From Geobacteraceae bacterium (lineage in GTDB: Bacteria; Desulfobacterota; Desulfuromonadia; Geobacterales; Pseudopelobacteraceae), in contig JANXYR010000029.1 in assembly GCA_025355965.1 (NCBI GenBank), positions 1-64,000 of the forward strand: a stretch of 64,000 bases of DNA, written 5' to 3'. Shown piece after piece: positions 1 to 7,999 of the stretch. Every line of letters starts with the position of its first letter. The stretch's first letter is position 1. The notes below the pieces were generated by a model. The model worked only from the letters and a program-made list of their open reading frames with translations, did not search any database and was not told where the DNA came from. Both the position numbers and the translations under genes were made by a program.

Positions 1-179
1 CAGATGCCAGGTAAACCCCGTCAGGAGCAAGACCAAATAGGGGGGCGTTAAGGGTGGCCCGCCCGTGCCTCCGGGTTGGTTGCTTGAGGTTGCCGGTAAC
101 GGTATACCCAGATGAATGACCATCGCCCGAGAAGGGGTAACCCGACTCGGGAACAGAACCCGGCTTACGGACTGCTTCA
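1..179 (+). ncRNA. rnpB: RNase P RNA, 3' portion (partial)
   Basis: This is the 3' part of the catalytic RNA of ribonuclease P, which trims the 5' leader of pre-tRNAs. The stretch carries the conserved blocks of bacterial class A RNase P RNA in order: GTAAACCCC, GGAGCAAGACCAAATAGG, GGTTGCTTGAGG, AGATGAATGACCATCG and, near the end, ACAGAACCCGGCTTA. The order and spacing match the E. coli type RNA from the specificity domain to the 3' end. The 5' half lies before the window. The 3' end near 179 is estimated from the last conserved block. Confidence 0.95.
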
Positions 180-213
180 ACCAATATTAACAAAGAGCAA
201 AGCAGGTTTTTAA

Positions 214-723
214 GTGGAAGATCAGCAGTTGTGGACTCTCGGTACTTTACGCATTAAAGCTCTGCTTGCAGATTTACCCGTGGTAACAGGACTGGCGTTG
301 ACACAGCTATTAACCTGCTATCGGAAGGCAAAAGAAGCTTTTGCTGCGGTGGTTGCGAATGTTGACGCTGATTCTGTATGTCGAGAATGTGAGGGGCAAT
401 GTTGCCTTAACGGCAAATATCGGATAAATGTCTTCGATGCACTTGCGCTTGTCGTAGCAGAAATTTCAGCGTCCGCAGAGTTTTCTCAAAAACCGCTCTG
501 CCCTTATGGGACTGATACCGGCTGTACCATGAAACCCGGGCTTCGCCCTGCGGACTGTGTCTTATTCATTTGCGATGCAATCGAACAGAAGTTGCCACCG
601 CAAGACCGATTGATTCTCGCTGAATTAGAACAGGATCTGCGAGAATGTATCCGGAAGGCTTCAAGTCTGACAGGAGAGCTGCTGGGAACTCCTCTATTGC
701 TCTGGGCAACAAGACAGAAATAA
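214..723 (+). CDS. Cysteine-rich conserved hypothetical protein
   Basis: A 169-residue protein starting at GTG, about 35 nt after the RNase P RNA. The N-terminal third is helical. The middle has a cysteine cluster, C-x2-C-x3-CC around residues 67-74, followed by C-x7-C and C-x6-C spacings to about residue 120. This resembles the metal-chelating cysteine pattern of YkgJ-type proteins, so it may bind zinc or an iron-sulfur cluster. No signal peptide or membrane segment is evident. The ribosome site is weak, so the exact start is uncertain. It may be cotranscribed with the next gene 31 nt downstream. No function can be assigned. Confidence 0.7.
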   Translation: MEDQQLWTLGTLRIKALLADLPVVTGLALTQLLTCYRKAKEAFAAVVANVDADSVCRECEGQCCLNGKYRINVFDALALVVAEISASAEFSQKPLCPYGTDTGCTMKPGLRPADCVLFICDAIEQKLPPQDRLILAELEQDLRECIRKASSLTGELLGTPLLLWATRQK

Positions 724-754
724 ATCCAAACTGAAAATGCAAAGGCACAGTAAA

Positions 755-1099
755 ATGGCGACTATTAATGACCTGGTACTTATTCATGTAGACAATAAAC
801 CGGGCTTCTATGCCCGTGTTGAGGAGATTATCCCTGACGTTAAGCCCGGTTGGTGGCAAGTCACATTGCTTGTCCTTACGTTTCCTATGCAGGTTTTTAC
901 CTGGATTCTTGATGATCTCCAAATCGAAGGCGCCGATTTTACTATGGGGGGTACGCCGCTTCGCTTGGAGGATGTGGTCTCTCCGGTCGAATTGGAACGA
1001 GTTGAGAAGGAAAAGGCTGAAATTGAGCGTGCGAAAAAAATTCGCCAGGAGGGTGGAGCACCCAAAGTAATCTCATTGATGGATCGCCGCAAAAAATAG
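755..1099 (+). CDS. Conserved hypothetical protein
   Basis: About 114 residues if translation starts at the ATG at 755, which has an AAGG ribosome site; an in-frame ATG at 737 lacks one and is rejected. The N-terminal 70 residues look like a small beta-rich domain (ending in TFPMQVFTWILDD). The C-terminal 40 residues are a highly charged helix rich in E, K and R that could form a coiled coil. It is followed directly by a bidirectional intrinsic terminator, so it closes the short transcription unit after rnpB. I do not recognise a family with a known role. Confidence 0.65.
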   Translation: MATINDLVLIHVDNKPGFYARVEEIIPDVKPGWWQVTLLVLTFPMQVFTWILDDLQIEGADFTMGGTPLRLEDVVSPVELERVEKEKAEIERAKKIRQEGGAPKVISLMDRRKK

Positions 1100-1122
1100 G
1101 TTTCCCTGACATTGCCAGAACA

Positions 1123-1165
1123 AAAAGAGGGCTCTTCCTGATATCACCGGAAGGGCCCTCTTTTA
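1123..1165. terminator. Bidirectional intrinsic terminator
   Basis: The arm AAAGAGGGCTCTTCC pairs with GGAAGGGCCCTCTTT (one G-U pair), with an A-run on one side and TTTTATT on the other. It separates the plus-strand hypothetical ending at 1099 from the minus-strand OmpA gene ending at 1188, and serves both. Confidence 0.85.
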
Positions 1166-1187
1166 TTATGCCATTATTGTAGCCTGT

Positions 1188-2441
1188 TTACTCGCAGCTG
1201 AAAACGGCTTCTGTGCGGCGGTTCTTTGCTTTGCCTGCTGCTGTTTTGTTAGATGCAACCGGTTTCTCTGGTCCATAGCCTTTGGCAGAAATACGACTTC
1301 TGTCTATTCCAAATTTATTTATGATGTAGTTCCGTATGTTATCAGCACGTGCCTGTGATAATTTCAGGTTTGCTGATTTGCTGCCATCTGCGTCTGTATA
1401 TCCTTCTATGGTTCCCTTTGAGCTGGGGAATTCTTTAAGGAAATTGCCTAATTTATCAAGCTCATAATGGTAATTAGCCTTAACGTCTGCTTTGTTGGTG
1501 TCAAAAAAGACAGCAATAGTGGTTGGCTTATCACAGAATTTCTTGGTCGCTTCTACTGGGCAGCCATTAGCGTTTACAGCCACTCCTGCAGGTGTCCCGG
1601 GGCATTTATCCAGGTAATCTGCAACTCCGTCGTTGTCTGAATCGATTGGACAGCCTTTGTTATCAACTGCTACACCGGCTGGAGTTCCTTGACACTTGTC
1701 AAGATAGTCAGGTACTCCGTCTTTGTCAGAATCAAGCGGACAGCCGTTGCTGTCAACAGCCACACCTCGTGGTGTCCCTGGACATTTATCGAGAGGATCA
1801 ATAACTCCATCACCGTCGGAATCTGCTGGAGGAGCCGGAACTGGTACTGGCACGATGACCGGTGCCGGTGCGGGTGCAGCAACGACTTTAACCGGTTCAG
1901 GTTCCGCAGTAATTGCTTTCATTGCCGGCGCAGCTGCACCAAACTGGAAATAGGCTCCAAGTGTAAATTCCAGATTATGAAATGTGTTTGAGTCGTATTT
2001 GTAAAGAAGGTGACGGACATCACCGCGAACGGCAAGGTCTTCAGTCAAAAAGTATTTGACGCCCGCCCCGTAGTCGAAGGTCCCATGGGTATCTGGTATA
2101 GCTGTGCCATTAAAATCTACACCGGAATAACCGGCGGCAAGGTATGGAACGAGTACACTGTCCGGAAAAAAGTGGTAGAGAACCTGTCCCCCATAACGAT
2201 GCATAGAAGTATTTGATTGCTTAACGTAGTCATACAGGGCTTCAATGCCGATGGCTTTGGTTAAGTTGTATCCAGCCCGCGCTCCCAGTATCAGGCTCGT
2301 ATCAATATTCTGGTCATCATCGAATACATAGCCGCCTACTAGCGGTGTTACCGAAAAAGTGCCTTCTTTAACAGCTCCGAAAGCTGCTGAAGTAGAGGCT
2401 ATCAGGCAGGCCGTCAGAATACTTCCGATTACTTTTTTCAT
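1188..2441 (-). CDS. OmpA-family outer membrane porin with TSP3 repeats
   Basis: A 417-residue outer membrane protein that anchors the outer membrane to peptidoglycan. Residues 1-23 form a Sec signal peptide ending in AFG. Residues about 25-170 form an OmpA/OprF-type eight-stranded barrel. A proline/alanine-rich hinge (PAPAPVIVPVPVPAPPA) follows. Then come three calcium-binding thrombospondin type 3 repeats of the form DSDxDGVxDxLDKCPGTPxGVAV. The C-terminal 110 residues are an OmpA peptidoglycan-binding domain with the NLKLSQARADNIRNYI helix. Two cysteines near the start and end of this domain could form a disulfide. It is monocistronic, with an AGGAGG ribosome site just before the ATG, and a terminator after it. 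Confidence 0.92.
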   Translation of the reverse strand: MKKVIGSILTACLIASTSAAFGAVKEGTFSVTPLVGGYVFDDDQNIDTSLILGARAGYNLTKAIGIEALYDYVKQSNTSMHRYGGQVLYHFFPDSVLVPYLAAGYSGVDFNGTAIPDTHGTFDYGAGVKYFLTEDLAVRGDVRHLLYKYDSNTFHNLEFTLGAYFQFGAAAPAMKAITAEPEPVKVVAAPAPAPVIVPVPVPAPPADSDGDGVIDPLDKCPGTPRGVAVDSNGCPLDSDKDGVPDYLDKCQGTPAGVAVDNKGCPIDSDNDGVADYLDKCPGTPAGVAVNANGCPVEATKKFCDKPTTIAVFFDTNKADVKANYHYELDKLGNFLKEFPSSKGTIEGYTDADGSKSANLKLSQARADNIRNYIINKFGIDRSRISAKGYGPEKPVASNKTAAGKAKNRRTEAVFSCE

Positions 2442-2674
2442 GTTTCTTCCTCCTTTAAATGGATTTGACTGCTAGTTTAATACCATTCTTGTCCTGTTTG
2501 TTGCAAGCAATATAGAAATAATAAACTCCAACAAAAGAAAATATATCTCATATTTGGAAGGATGCAAGTAATAGGGTAAAATATTGCAATTTTATTCAGC
2601 CTGCATTACTCTGTCCAAGCCGTACTACCGGCAAATAAATAGCACAATATGCCGTACATCAAGGAGGATCGACC

Positions 2675-3649
2675 ATGTTTTTTCCACAGTTCCGTGCCCG
2701 CAGGATTAGAGGCAGTGAAACCTTTCGCCGGATGGTCCGAGAGACATCCCTTTCAGTTAACGATCTTGTCTATCCAATGTTCTCAGCGTTCGGCAGCGGA
2801 ATTCGCAAAGAAATTTCTTCTATGCCGGGCATCTACCAGCAATCCATAGAAAATATTGTCGCCGAGGCCAAAGAGGTCCATGATCTTGGGATTCCGGCCG
2901 TATTGTTGTTTGGCATCCCGGAGACCAAAGATGCAGTCGGCAGTGACGCTTACTCCGATACCGGTATCATTCAGGAAACGATTCGCGCGCTGAAAAAAGA
3001 AGTTTCGGGACTGGCAGTAATCACCGATGTCTGCATGTGTGAATATACCGACCATGGCCACTGCGGAATTATCAAAAACGGTGATGTTGACAACGACTCA
3101 ACGTTGGAGCTGTTGGCGCGAGAAGCTCTTTCTCACGTGCAAGCGGGGGCTGATATGGTAGCTCCGTCAGACATGATGGATGGGCGGGTGGGTGCCATCC
3201 GTGAAATCCTTGATGAGAATGGCTATGATGCGACCCCGATCATGAGCTATGCGGTCAAATATGCTTCCGGCTATTACGGCCCATTTCGGGAAGCGGCTGA
3301 ATCTACGCCTCAGTTCGGTGATCGCCGCAGCTACCAGATGGACCCGGCCAACCGTCGTGAGGCGCTGCTTGAGGCTGCTGCAGATATCGAAGAGGGGGCT
3401 GACATAATTATGGTGAAGCCGGGCCTGCCATATCTTGATATTTTGCGTGATTTGCGCAACGAGTTTGATTTGCCGCTGGCAGTCTACAATGTCTCTGGCG
3501 AATACAGCATGGTCAAAGGAGCTGCAGAGCGGGGTTGGATAGAGGAGGAGCGGGTGGTGCTGGAAACAATGACCGCTTTCAAACGGGCAGGGGCTGATAT
3601 TATCATAACCTATCATGCCAAAGACGTTGCGAAGTGGCTTGCCAAGTAA
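2675..3649 (+). CDS. hemB: Delta-aminolevulinic acid dehydratase (porphobilinogen synthase)
   Basis: This enzyme condenses two 5-aminolevulinate molecules to porphobilinogen, the committed step to heme, siroheme and cobalamin. The 324-residue length is normal. The Schiff-base lysines are visible as K195 ([12 protein letters not shown]) and K248 ([11 protein letters not shown]). The active-site zinc ligands C120, C122 and C130 are in [13 protein letters not shown], so this is the zinc-cysteine type. The ATG at 2675 follows a strong AAGGAGG site. It supplies the tetrapyrrole pathway also served by cbiX, cbiC, cbiD and hemW elsewhere in the window. The 230-bp AT-rich upstream gap presumably holds its promoter; no operator was recognised. 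Confidence 0.97.
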   Translation: MFFPQFRARRIRGSETFRRMVRETSLSVNDLVYPMFSAFGSGIRKEISSMPGIYQQSIENIVAEAKEVHDLGIPAVLLFGIPETKDAVGSDAYSDTGIIQETIRALKKEVSGLAVITDVCMCEYTDHGHCGIIKNGDVDNDSTLELLAREALSHVQAGADMVAPSDMMDGRVGAIREILDENGYDATPIMSYAVKYASGYYGPFREAAESTPQFGDRRSYQMDPANRREALLEAAADIEEGADIIMVKPGLPYLDILRDLRNEFDLPLAVYNVSGEYSMVKGAAERGWIEEERVVLETMTAFKRAGADIIITYHAKDVAKWLAK

Positions 3650-3669
3650 GGATGATTTTGATGTAAAAA

Positions 3670-4551
3670 CTATTTTTGTAGCGGTGGCCTGTCCAGATAG
3701 CGGGGCAGGCCGCCGCGCACCTCGACAATCGGTCCGTCTTCCAATTCCTCTGCCTCCCCGCTGTCATCTTCGTACTCTTCTTCCCCTGCCGCCCAGTTGT
3801 ACAGCTTCTGTGAATCTTTCAGCACCGGTTGCTGCGGTGTGTCAAACACGCGCTTTTGCATCTCTTCGTCAAACAGGCCGATGCAGCCGTGTGATGCTGG
3901 GTGGCCGGGCAGATCCCGTGCATGCAGCCAGTAGGAGACATTATCCGTTCCGATGTGAAAACGGAGGGCGTTGTCCATCGGGTACTGTTCCTCGTCATTG
4001 GCTGTTTTATAGAGTGACGAAGTGTGGTGGAGGTCGCGGGCTGATATGCTAAACATACCGATGGGGGTTTCTGTCGTTTCTTTACCGGTCGCGGCCGGAG
4101 TTGAAAAGATCAGTTTGCCATGCTCATAGGCGCCGAGCCATTGCTCGGTTACATCGACCAGGATGTACTTTTCATGGCGTGCGGCTGGCTGGTAGAAATG
4201 CGGGAGTGGCGTATAAGTGCGAATATCCGCCATGTTATCGGGGACTTTGATTGTCATGCCTGGGTAGATATGGCGGCGGTCAACACGATTAAAACGGGCC
4301 ACCAGAACCCAGTCAGCCCCAAATAGTGATTCAAGAGATTGCTGTGGTTCTATAAAATGTGCATGCCATTTGATGTTTTTCAAGCTTGGATATTCCACCC
4401 GTGACAGGTCCTCTTTGGCCTTGTCTTCCGGTGATGCGGCTGGACTATCGGTAACGGAGGGAGTCCTGAGTACTGTGAAACCGACAAGCACGATGGTGAA
4501 AAGCGTTATCAGAAATATTTTGTGGGAAAACCGCATACGGCTGTAGCGCAT
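3670..4551 (-). CDS. L,D-transpeptidase (YkuD domain), membrane anchored
   Basis: Likely crosslinks peptidoglycan or attaches proteins to it in the periplasm. An N-terminal hydrophobic segment (residues about 10-28) is a signal anchor. Residues about 60-105 resemble a LysM-type domain ending in YPGMTIKVPDN. Residues about 125-240 are a YkuD catalytic domain with HARDLPGHPASHGCIGL. The catalytic SHGC cysteine motif is present, but the arginine that usually follows (SHGC-I/V-R) is glycine. The C-terminus is an unusual acidic stretch (EEEYEDDSGEAEELED). It is convergent with hemB. The altered motif makes activity slightly less certain than family membership. Confidence 0.85.
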   Translation of the reverse strand: MRYSRMRFSHKIFLITLFTIVLVGFTVLRTPSVTDSPAASPEDKAKEDLSRVEYPSLKNIKWHAHFIEPQQSLESLFGADWVLVARFNRVDRRHIYPGMTIKVPDNMADIRTYTPLPHFYQPAARHEKYILVDVTEQWLGAYEHGKLIFSTPAATGKETTETPIGMFSISARDLHHTSSLYKTANDEEQYPMDNALRFHIGTDNVSYWLHARDLPGHPASHGCIGLFDEEMQKRVFDTPQQPVLKDSQKLYNWAAGEEEYEDDSGEAEELEDGPIVEVRGGLPRYLDRPPLQK

Positions 4552-4829
4552 ACCGGGATCATCCTTGCTAAGTACGTTAAATTGTCAACCGGCATCATAG
4601 TCATTTCTCAACCACTATTCAATAGTCGTCAACATACCGGTCGGAAATTTCTGGCATCTCAACTTGAAAGTTCCCGCATTTTCTCCAGAATCCTCACCAT
4701 TGCATGGTATCCAATTGGCAATACTCAAGCAACTGCTGACGCGACTTCATAATTTGCTCTCCGTTATCTTCCTGATGAAGCCGCAACCAAGTGTTCGCAG
4801 CCATTTCACCATTGCTGACTTCTTACTTA

Positions 4830-5246
4830 CTAAAAGCTCTCTGCCAACTTTTCCCAAAAGCCTGGTTCATCGTGATGAGCATTTCTCATCGCATGCTCCA
4901 GCGGCAGATAGCAGAAGATGACTTGTTCATTTCGCATGGTCCCATCCGGATTCTCCAGATAATCCCGGACAAGTTGGTAGTGCGGATCATTCTCATCAAA
5001 CTGGACATCAATGTATATTTGGCCAAGATACCAGCACATACAGTTTTCATTTGCGATTTCTCCACACGCTTGCCACTCTATTTTGTGCTTTCTGAGCCAT
5101 GATATAATGCGCTTTCGATTTGGGTCTTTCTCAAAGTTGTAACTACACCCATCTTCATAAAAAGTAGCTGGATGAAAATGAATAGCCAACACATCGCGTT
5201 GTTTTTTTCGGGCAATAGCATCAATGTGCTCTATAAGCATCGGCAT
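4830..5246 (-). CDS. Conserved hypothetical protein, sirtuin partner
   Basis: A 138-residue protein of unknown function, rich in Trp, His, Tyr and Cys (for example CMCWYLGQIYIDVQFDE and HDEPGFW). No membrane segment or signal is visible. Its ATG lies inside the end of the upstream sirtuin gene (16-nt overlap), so the two are translationally coupled. The sirtuin reading frame contains an A AAA AAG slippery heptamer at 5261-5267. A -1 shift there enters this frame with no stop between, so the protein may also be made as a C-terminal extension of the sirtuin. The 280 bp beyond its stop (4552-4829) hold nothing recognisable. Confidence 0.6.
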   Translation of the reverse strand: MPMLIEHIDAIARKKQRDVLAIHFHPATFYEDGCSYNFEKDPNRKRIISWLRKHKIEWQACGEIANENCMCWYLGQIYIDVQFDENDPHYQLVRDYLENPDGTMRNEQVIFCYLPLEHAMRNAHHDEPGFWEKLAESF

Positions 5247-6082
5247 AATGATCTCTCTTTCTTTTTTTTAAAAAATAATTCATCAATCTGTTTCAATCCA
5301 GCGAGCGCACCGCAGGACATCGTCATGTGCGGCTTACTAATAGCTGGTTCACGGGGATTGATGCGAAGAACAGTGGCATTCTTCTTTCGTCCGATACGTT
5401 CAGATATCTTCCGGATAGTGGGAATTGCCTCTCCAGCTCCCATCTCGATAACCACAATGCGACGCCCGGAATTGTTATTTATAAAACGGTCAAAAGCCTG
5501 ATTCTGCTTGAGCGTTCTATTGTGCAACCATGAATTGTCACCGAACATTAAAATATTCGGTCGGCAAACTTTGCCACAGACGAGGCAGCGGGGGAGCGGG
5601 TCACCGGCGCGCATGGTGCTTTCATCAATCCGGAAGACTTCATTATTTCGCCAAATTCTGTCATTGCAGCGCGCCTGACATTGCAGCCGGTGAATCGAAC
5701 CATGCACTTCATACATCCGTTCCTCATCATATCCGGCTTGCTGAAACTGTCCGTCAACATTTGAGGTAACAACAAAATATTCAGCGTTGTTATGCTCTAT
5801 CCATTTCTTGATGATATTGAAACCATCATGTGGAATGGTATTTCGATACAGATTGGTGCGGTGTCCATAGAAACCCCAGGCAAAATGCGGATCTTTGATA
5901 AAATGCTGTGGGGTGGCGCATTCAGCAAACGACAGACCTAATTGCGCATAAGCAGGGTAAGCCTGCCAGAAACCATGATCTCCACGAAAATCCGGCAGCC
6001 CGGAGTCCACCCCCATTCCAGCCCCGGCAGTAATAACAAAAACCTCTGCTTCTCGAATTACCGCAGCAGCGCGCTCAATCAT
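5231..6082 (-). CDS. SIR2-family NAD-dependent protein deacylase
   Basis: A 283-residue sirtuin-fold protein expected to use NAD to remove acyl groups from lysines, releasing nicotinamide. The NAD motif GAGMGVDSGLPDFRG is at residues 20-34, TSNVD (TQNID in classical members) at 106-110, the catalytic histidine in EVHGS at about 127, and a zinc site formed by cysteines at about 135, 139, 166 and 169. The ATG has an AAGGAG site. An 18-nt putative operator lies 45 nt upstream, shared with the FtsA-like and DnaA-like genes. It could be a regulatory deacylase or, by analogy with SIR2 defence proteins, an NAD-consuming effector. The intact zinc site and catalytic His favour deacylation. Confidence 0.85.
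   Translation of the reverse strand: MIERAAAVIREAEVFVITAGAGMGVDSGLPDFRGDHGFWQAYPAYAQLGLSFAECATPQHFIKDPHFAWGFYGHRTNLYRNTIPHDGFNIIKKWIEHNNAEYFVVTSNVDGQFQQAGYDEERMYEVHGSIHRLQCQARCNDRIWRNNEVFRIDESTMRAGDPLPRCLVCGKVCRPNILMFGDNSWLHNRTLKQNQAFDRFINNNSGRRIVVIEMGAGEAIPTIRKISERIGRKKNATVLRINPREPAISKPHMTMSCGALAGLKQIDELFFKKKKERSLCRCL
5261..5267 (-). other. Candidate -1 ribosomal frameshift site
   Basis: On the minus strand the sirtuin codons read TTT TTT AAA AAA AAG AAA GAG, which contains the heptamer A AAA AAG in the zero frame, the type used for -1 slippage in bacterial dnaX and IS elements. The zero-frame stop is 28 nt further on, and the -1 frame runs into the 138-residue ORF. Only the heptamer and frame relation are seen; no stimulatory structure was identified. 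Confidence 0.4.
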
Positions 6083-6129
6083 GCCAAATCTCCTTCACAT
6101 TTCGATGGATTTAAATATCTCACGGCCGA

Positions 6130-6147
6130 GTGTCATTATTGGTCAAT
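6130..6147 (-). promoter_or_regulatory. Putative operator, copy 1 (sirtuin)
   Basis: The 18-mer GTGTCATTATTGGTCAAT (plus strand) is identical to the copy at 7461-7478 and continues as a longer match on both sides (CGA before it; CACA and an A-run after it). It contains two GTCA half-sites 10 nt apart, one helical turn. It ends about 47 nt before the sirtuin start. Probably a binding site of the WYL regulator encoded at 12921. Confidence 0.6.
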
Positions 6148-6169
6148 GGCACACATAAAAAACGTATGG

Positions 6170-7405
6170 CTAAACAAATTCCTTCCACATGCGTTGGATC
6201 AGCCGGGTAGCACGATGCACAACCGTACTGTTCTCATCGGCATTTACCCTCTGCTGTACGCATTCTGTCCTGAAACCGTACAGTACCAAACCGACTCCGG
6301 TTGCATAGATCGGCTGACGTAACACATCCACCAGACCTTTGATATTAATGGGACTACCGAGACGTACCGGCATATTGAGTACCTGTTCTGCCAGCTCAAC
6401 CATTCCGGGCAACAGCGAAGAACCACCGGTAATTACAGCACCGGCGACAAGCTCTCCATCATACTCGGAATGACGAAGTTCCCTGGCAATCAAGCTAAAC
6501 AGTTCGTCGGCCCGTGCTTCAAGGATATAGGCGATGTCACGGCGTAGTACATATTTTTTATCTCTGCCTCCGGATGCCGAAACTTCCACTTTTTCATATT
6601 TATCCACCATGTTTTGAAGACAGCAACCGTGCAGGCACTTTATCCACTCAGCTTCATGCCTCAGAATACGCATACCGACAGACAGGTCATTTGTTAGGTG
6701 ATTCCCGGCCACCGGCAATTCGGCAGTATCCTGTAAGGCCCCATTAGCCAAAACAGCTATGTCGGTCGTACCGCCCCCAATATCAATAAGCACAACGCCA
6801 AGTTCGCGTTCCTCCAGCATTAACACCGCTTCGGCAGATGCAAGCGACTGGAGTATAATGCTTGATGCCTGAAGACCGGCCAGATTGCACGCTTTGACAA
6901 TGTTTCTGATACTGGTTGATGCTGCGCTTACGATGTGAGTTTTAACTTCAAGACGGGAACAGGTCATACCCAATGGCTGATTGATGTCGTGCTGGTCGCC
7001 AATGATAAATTCACGGGGAATGATATGCAGGATCTCGCGATTCGCTGATAACGGAATGGTTCGCGCTGATTCTAAAACCCGGCTTATATCCTGTTCACTC
7101 ACTTCGCCACTTTTAACCCTCACTACGCCGAGAGAATTCTGACCTTGTATGTATTTGTCCGCAATACCGACGACTACCGTGTGAACTTCACACCCGGCCA
7201 TTAATTCCGCTTCATTGACGGCCTTTCGAATAGCGGCAGCGGTGATCTCCATATTGACCACCATTCCCTGTCTTACGCCATGAGAGGGGCTGTGCCCAAC
7301 ACCGATAATTTCAATGCCGCTATTGGATCGCTTGCCGATAACAACACAGATCTTTGTGGTTCCAATATCCAGACCGGCAATGATTTCCTGATCGGTTGTT
7401 TTCAT
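6170..7405 (-). CDS. FtsA-family protein, orphan paralogue
   Basis: A 411-residue actin-fold protein of the FtsA family, which tethers FtsZ filaments to the membrane and starts divisome assembly. It has the phosphate-1 motif AGLDIGTTKICVVIG near residue 10, an SHS2/1C domain at about 85-165, the phosphate-2 motif LIDIGGGTTDIAV near 205, the adenosine motif ITGGSSLLPGM near 330, and a C-terminal amphipathic helix ending IQRMWKEFV, the usual membrane-targeting sequence. GGAG precedes the ATG. No ftsQ, ftsZ or mur genes are nearby, so it is outside the dcw cluster and is probably a second copy. A putative operator lies 55 nt upstream, shared with the sirtuin and DnaA-like genes. Confidence 0.88.
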   Translation of the reverse strand: MKTTDQEIIAGLDIGTTKICVVIGKRSNSGIEIIGVGHSPSHGVRQGMVVNMEITAAAIRKAVNEAELMAGCEVHTVVVGIADKYIQGQNSLGVVRVKSGEVSEQDISRVLESARTIPLSANREILHIIPREFIIGDQHDINQPLGMTCSRLEVKTHIVSAASTSIRNIVKACNLAGLQASSIILQSLASAEAVLMLEERELGVVLIDIGGGTTDIAVLANGALQDTAELPVAGNHLTNDLSVGMRILRHEAEWIKCLHGCCLQNMVDKYEKVEVSASGGRDKKYVLRRDIAYILEARADELFSLIARELRHSEYDGELVAGAVITGGSSLLPGMVELAEQVLNMPVRLGSPINIKGLVDVLRQPIYATGVGLVLYGFRTECVQQRVNADENSTVVHRATRLIQRMWKEFV

Positions 7406-7460
7406 GCGATACGCTCCAGGATAGATACAGAGTGATGTACTTCATCTATTACATGGGCGA

Positions 7461-7478
7461 GTGTCATTATTGGTCAAT
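7461..7478 (-). promoter_or_regulatory. Putative operator, copy 2 (FtsA-like)
   Basis: GTGTCATTATTGGTCAAT on the plus strand is identical to copy 1 at 6130-6147, with matching flanks. It lies between the terminator of the upstream hypothetical gene and the FtsA-like start at 7405. Read on the minus strand it gives TTGACC, a possible -35 box, so the element may combine promoter and operator. Confidence 0.6.
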
Positions 7479-7483
7479 GACGC

Positions 7484-7515
7484 ACAAAAAAAGCCCGACA
7501 TTTTTTTGTCGGGCT
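7484..7515 (-). terminator. Intrinsic terminator
   Basis: AGCCCGACA and TGTCGGGCT pair perfectly (9 bp, 6-nt loop) and are followed on the minus strand by a run of seven T. It ends the transcript of the hypothetical gene at 7542-7931 and of any operon reading into it from 12819. The operator for the FtsA-like gene begins directly after it. Confidence 0.9.
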
Positions 7516-7541
7516 GATTGATTTGTAGGAAGAGAGCGGGG

Positions 7542-7931
7542 CTATTCCAGATATGATTTATTGCAAGCAGAACAACGGTAATGTTCATCACCGGCAACTT
7601 CGACCGTCTGGCCGTCAAGGGCGAAAAGGCTGATGACTCGGCTCACGTCATCCGGCGTCAGGCAAGGGTCGGTGTAGAGAGTAAAAGAGTTTTTCTTCGG
7701 GAAACCGACAACACGACCACGCGGATAATAGTCGTAATCATGCATCTTGAAGCGGCACTCGGATGGCGTTGATGGTTCAAGAATTTCATGGAATTCATAA
7801 TGACCGCTATAACCGACGGCGTCACCATAGGGTTCGCCATCGGTAAGCGGTACGGCGTCTATCAGGAAGTCGGTGTTGATTTTGAAGAAGATGCCGACTC
7901 TTGGTGTGTGGTTTGTTATATAGACTTGCAC
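7542..7931 (-). CDS. Hypothetical protein with C-terminal CxxC
   Basis: A 129-residue protein without a recognised family. It is rich in aromatic and acidic residues (HDYDYYPRGRVVGFPKKNSFTLY) and ends with YRCSACNKSYLE, a single C-x2-C that could be half of a zinc ribbon. It has no signal peptide or membrane segment. It lies 68 nt downstream of the PD-(D/E)XK gene and just before a terminator, so it is the last gene of the possible 12819-7492 transcript. Confidence 0.6.
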   Translation of the reverse strand: MQVYITNHTPRVGIFFKINTDFLIDAVPLTDGEPYGDAVGYSGHYEFHEILEPSTPSECRFKMHDYDYYPRGRVVGFPKKNSFTLYTDPCLTPDDVSRVISLFALDGQTVEVAGDEHYRCSACNKSYLE

Positions 7932-7999
7932 TTTTTTCCTGCCTGAAAGAGTGGGCGCATAGCTTGATGTTTACGCCCACTCTCGTAAAATCTCTCAAA

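Noticed and set aside
2580-2600. Sigma-54 promoter before hemB (TTGGAAGGATGCAAG).
   Set aside because: The GG to GC spacing is too short for a -24/-12 promoter.
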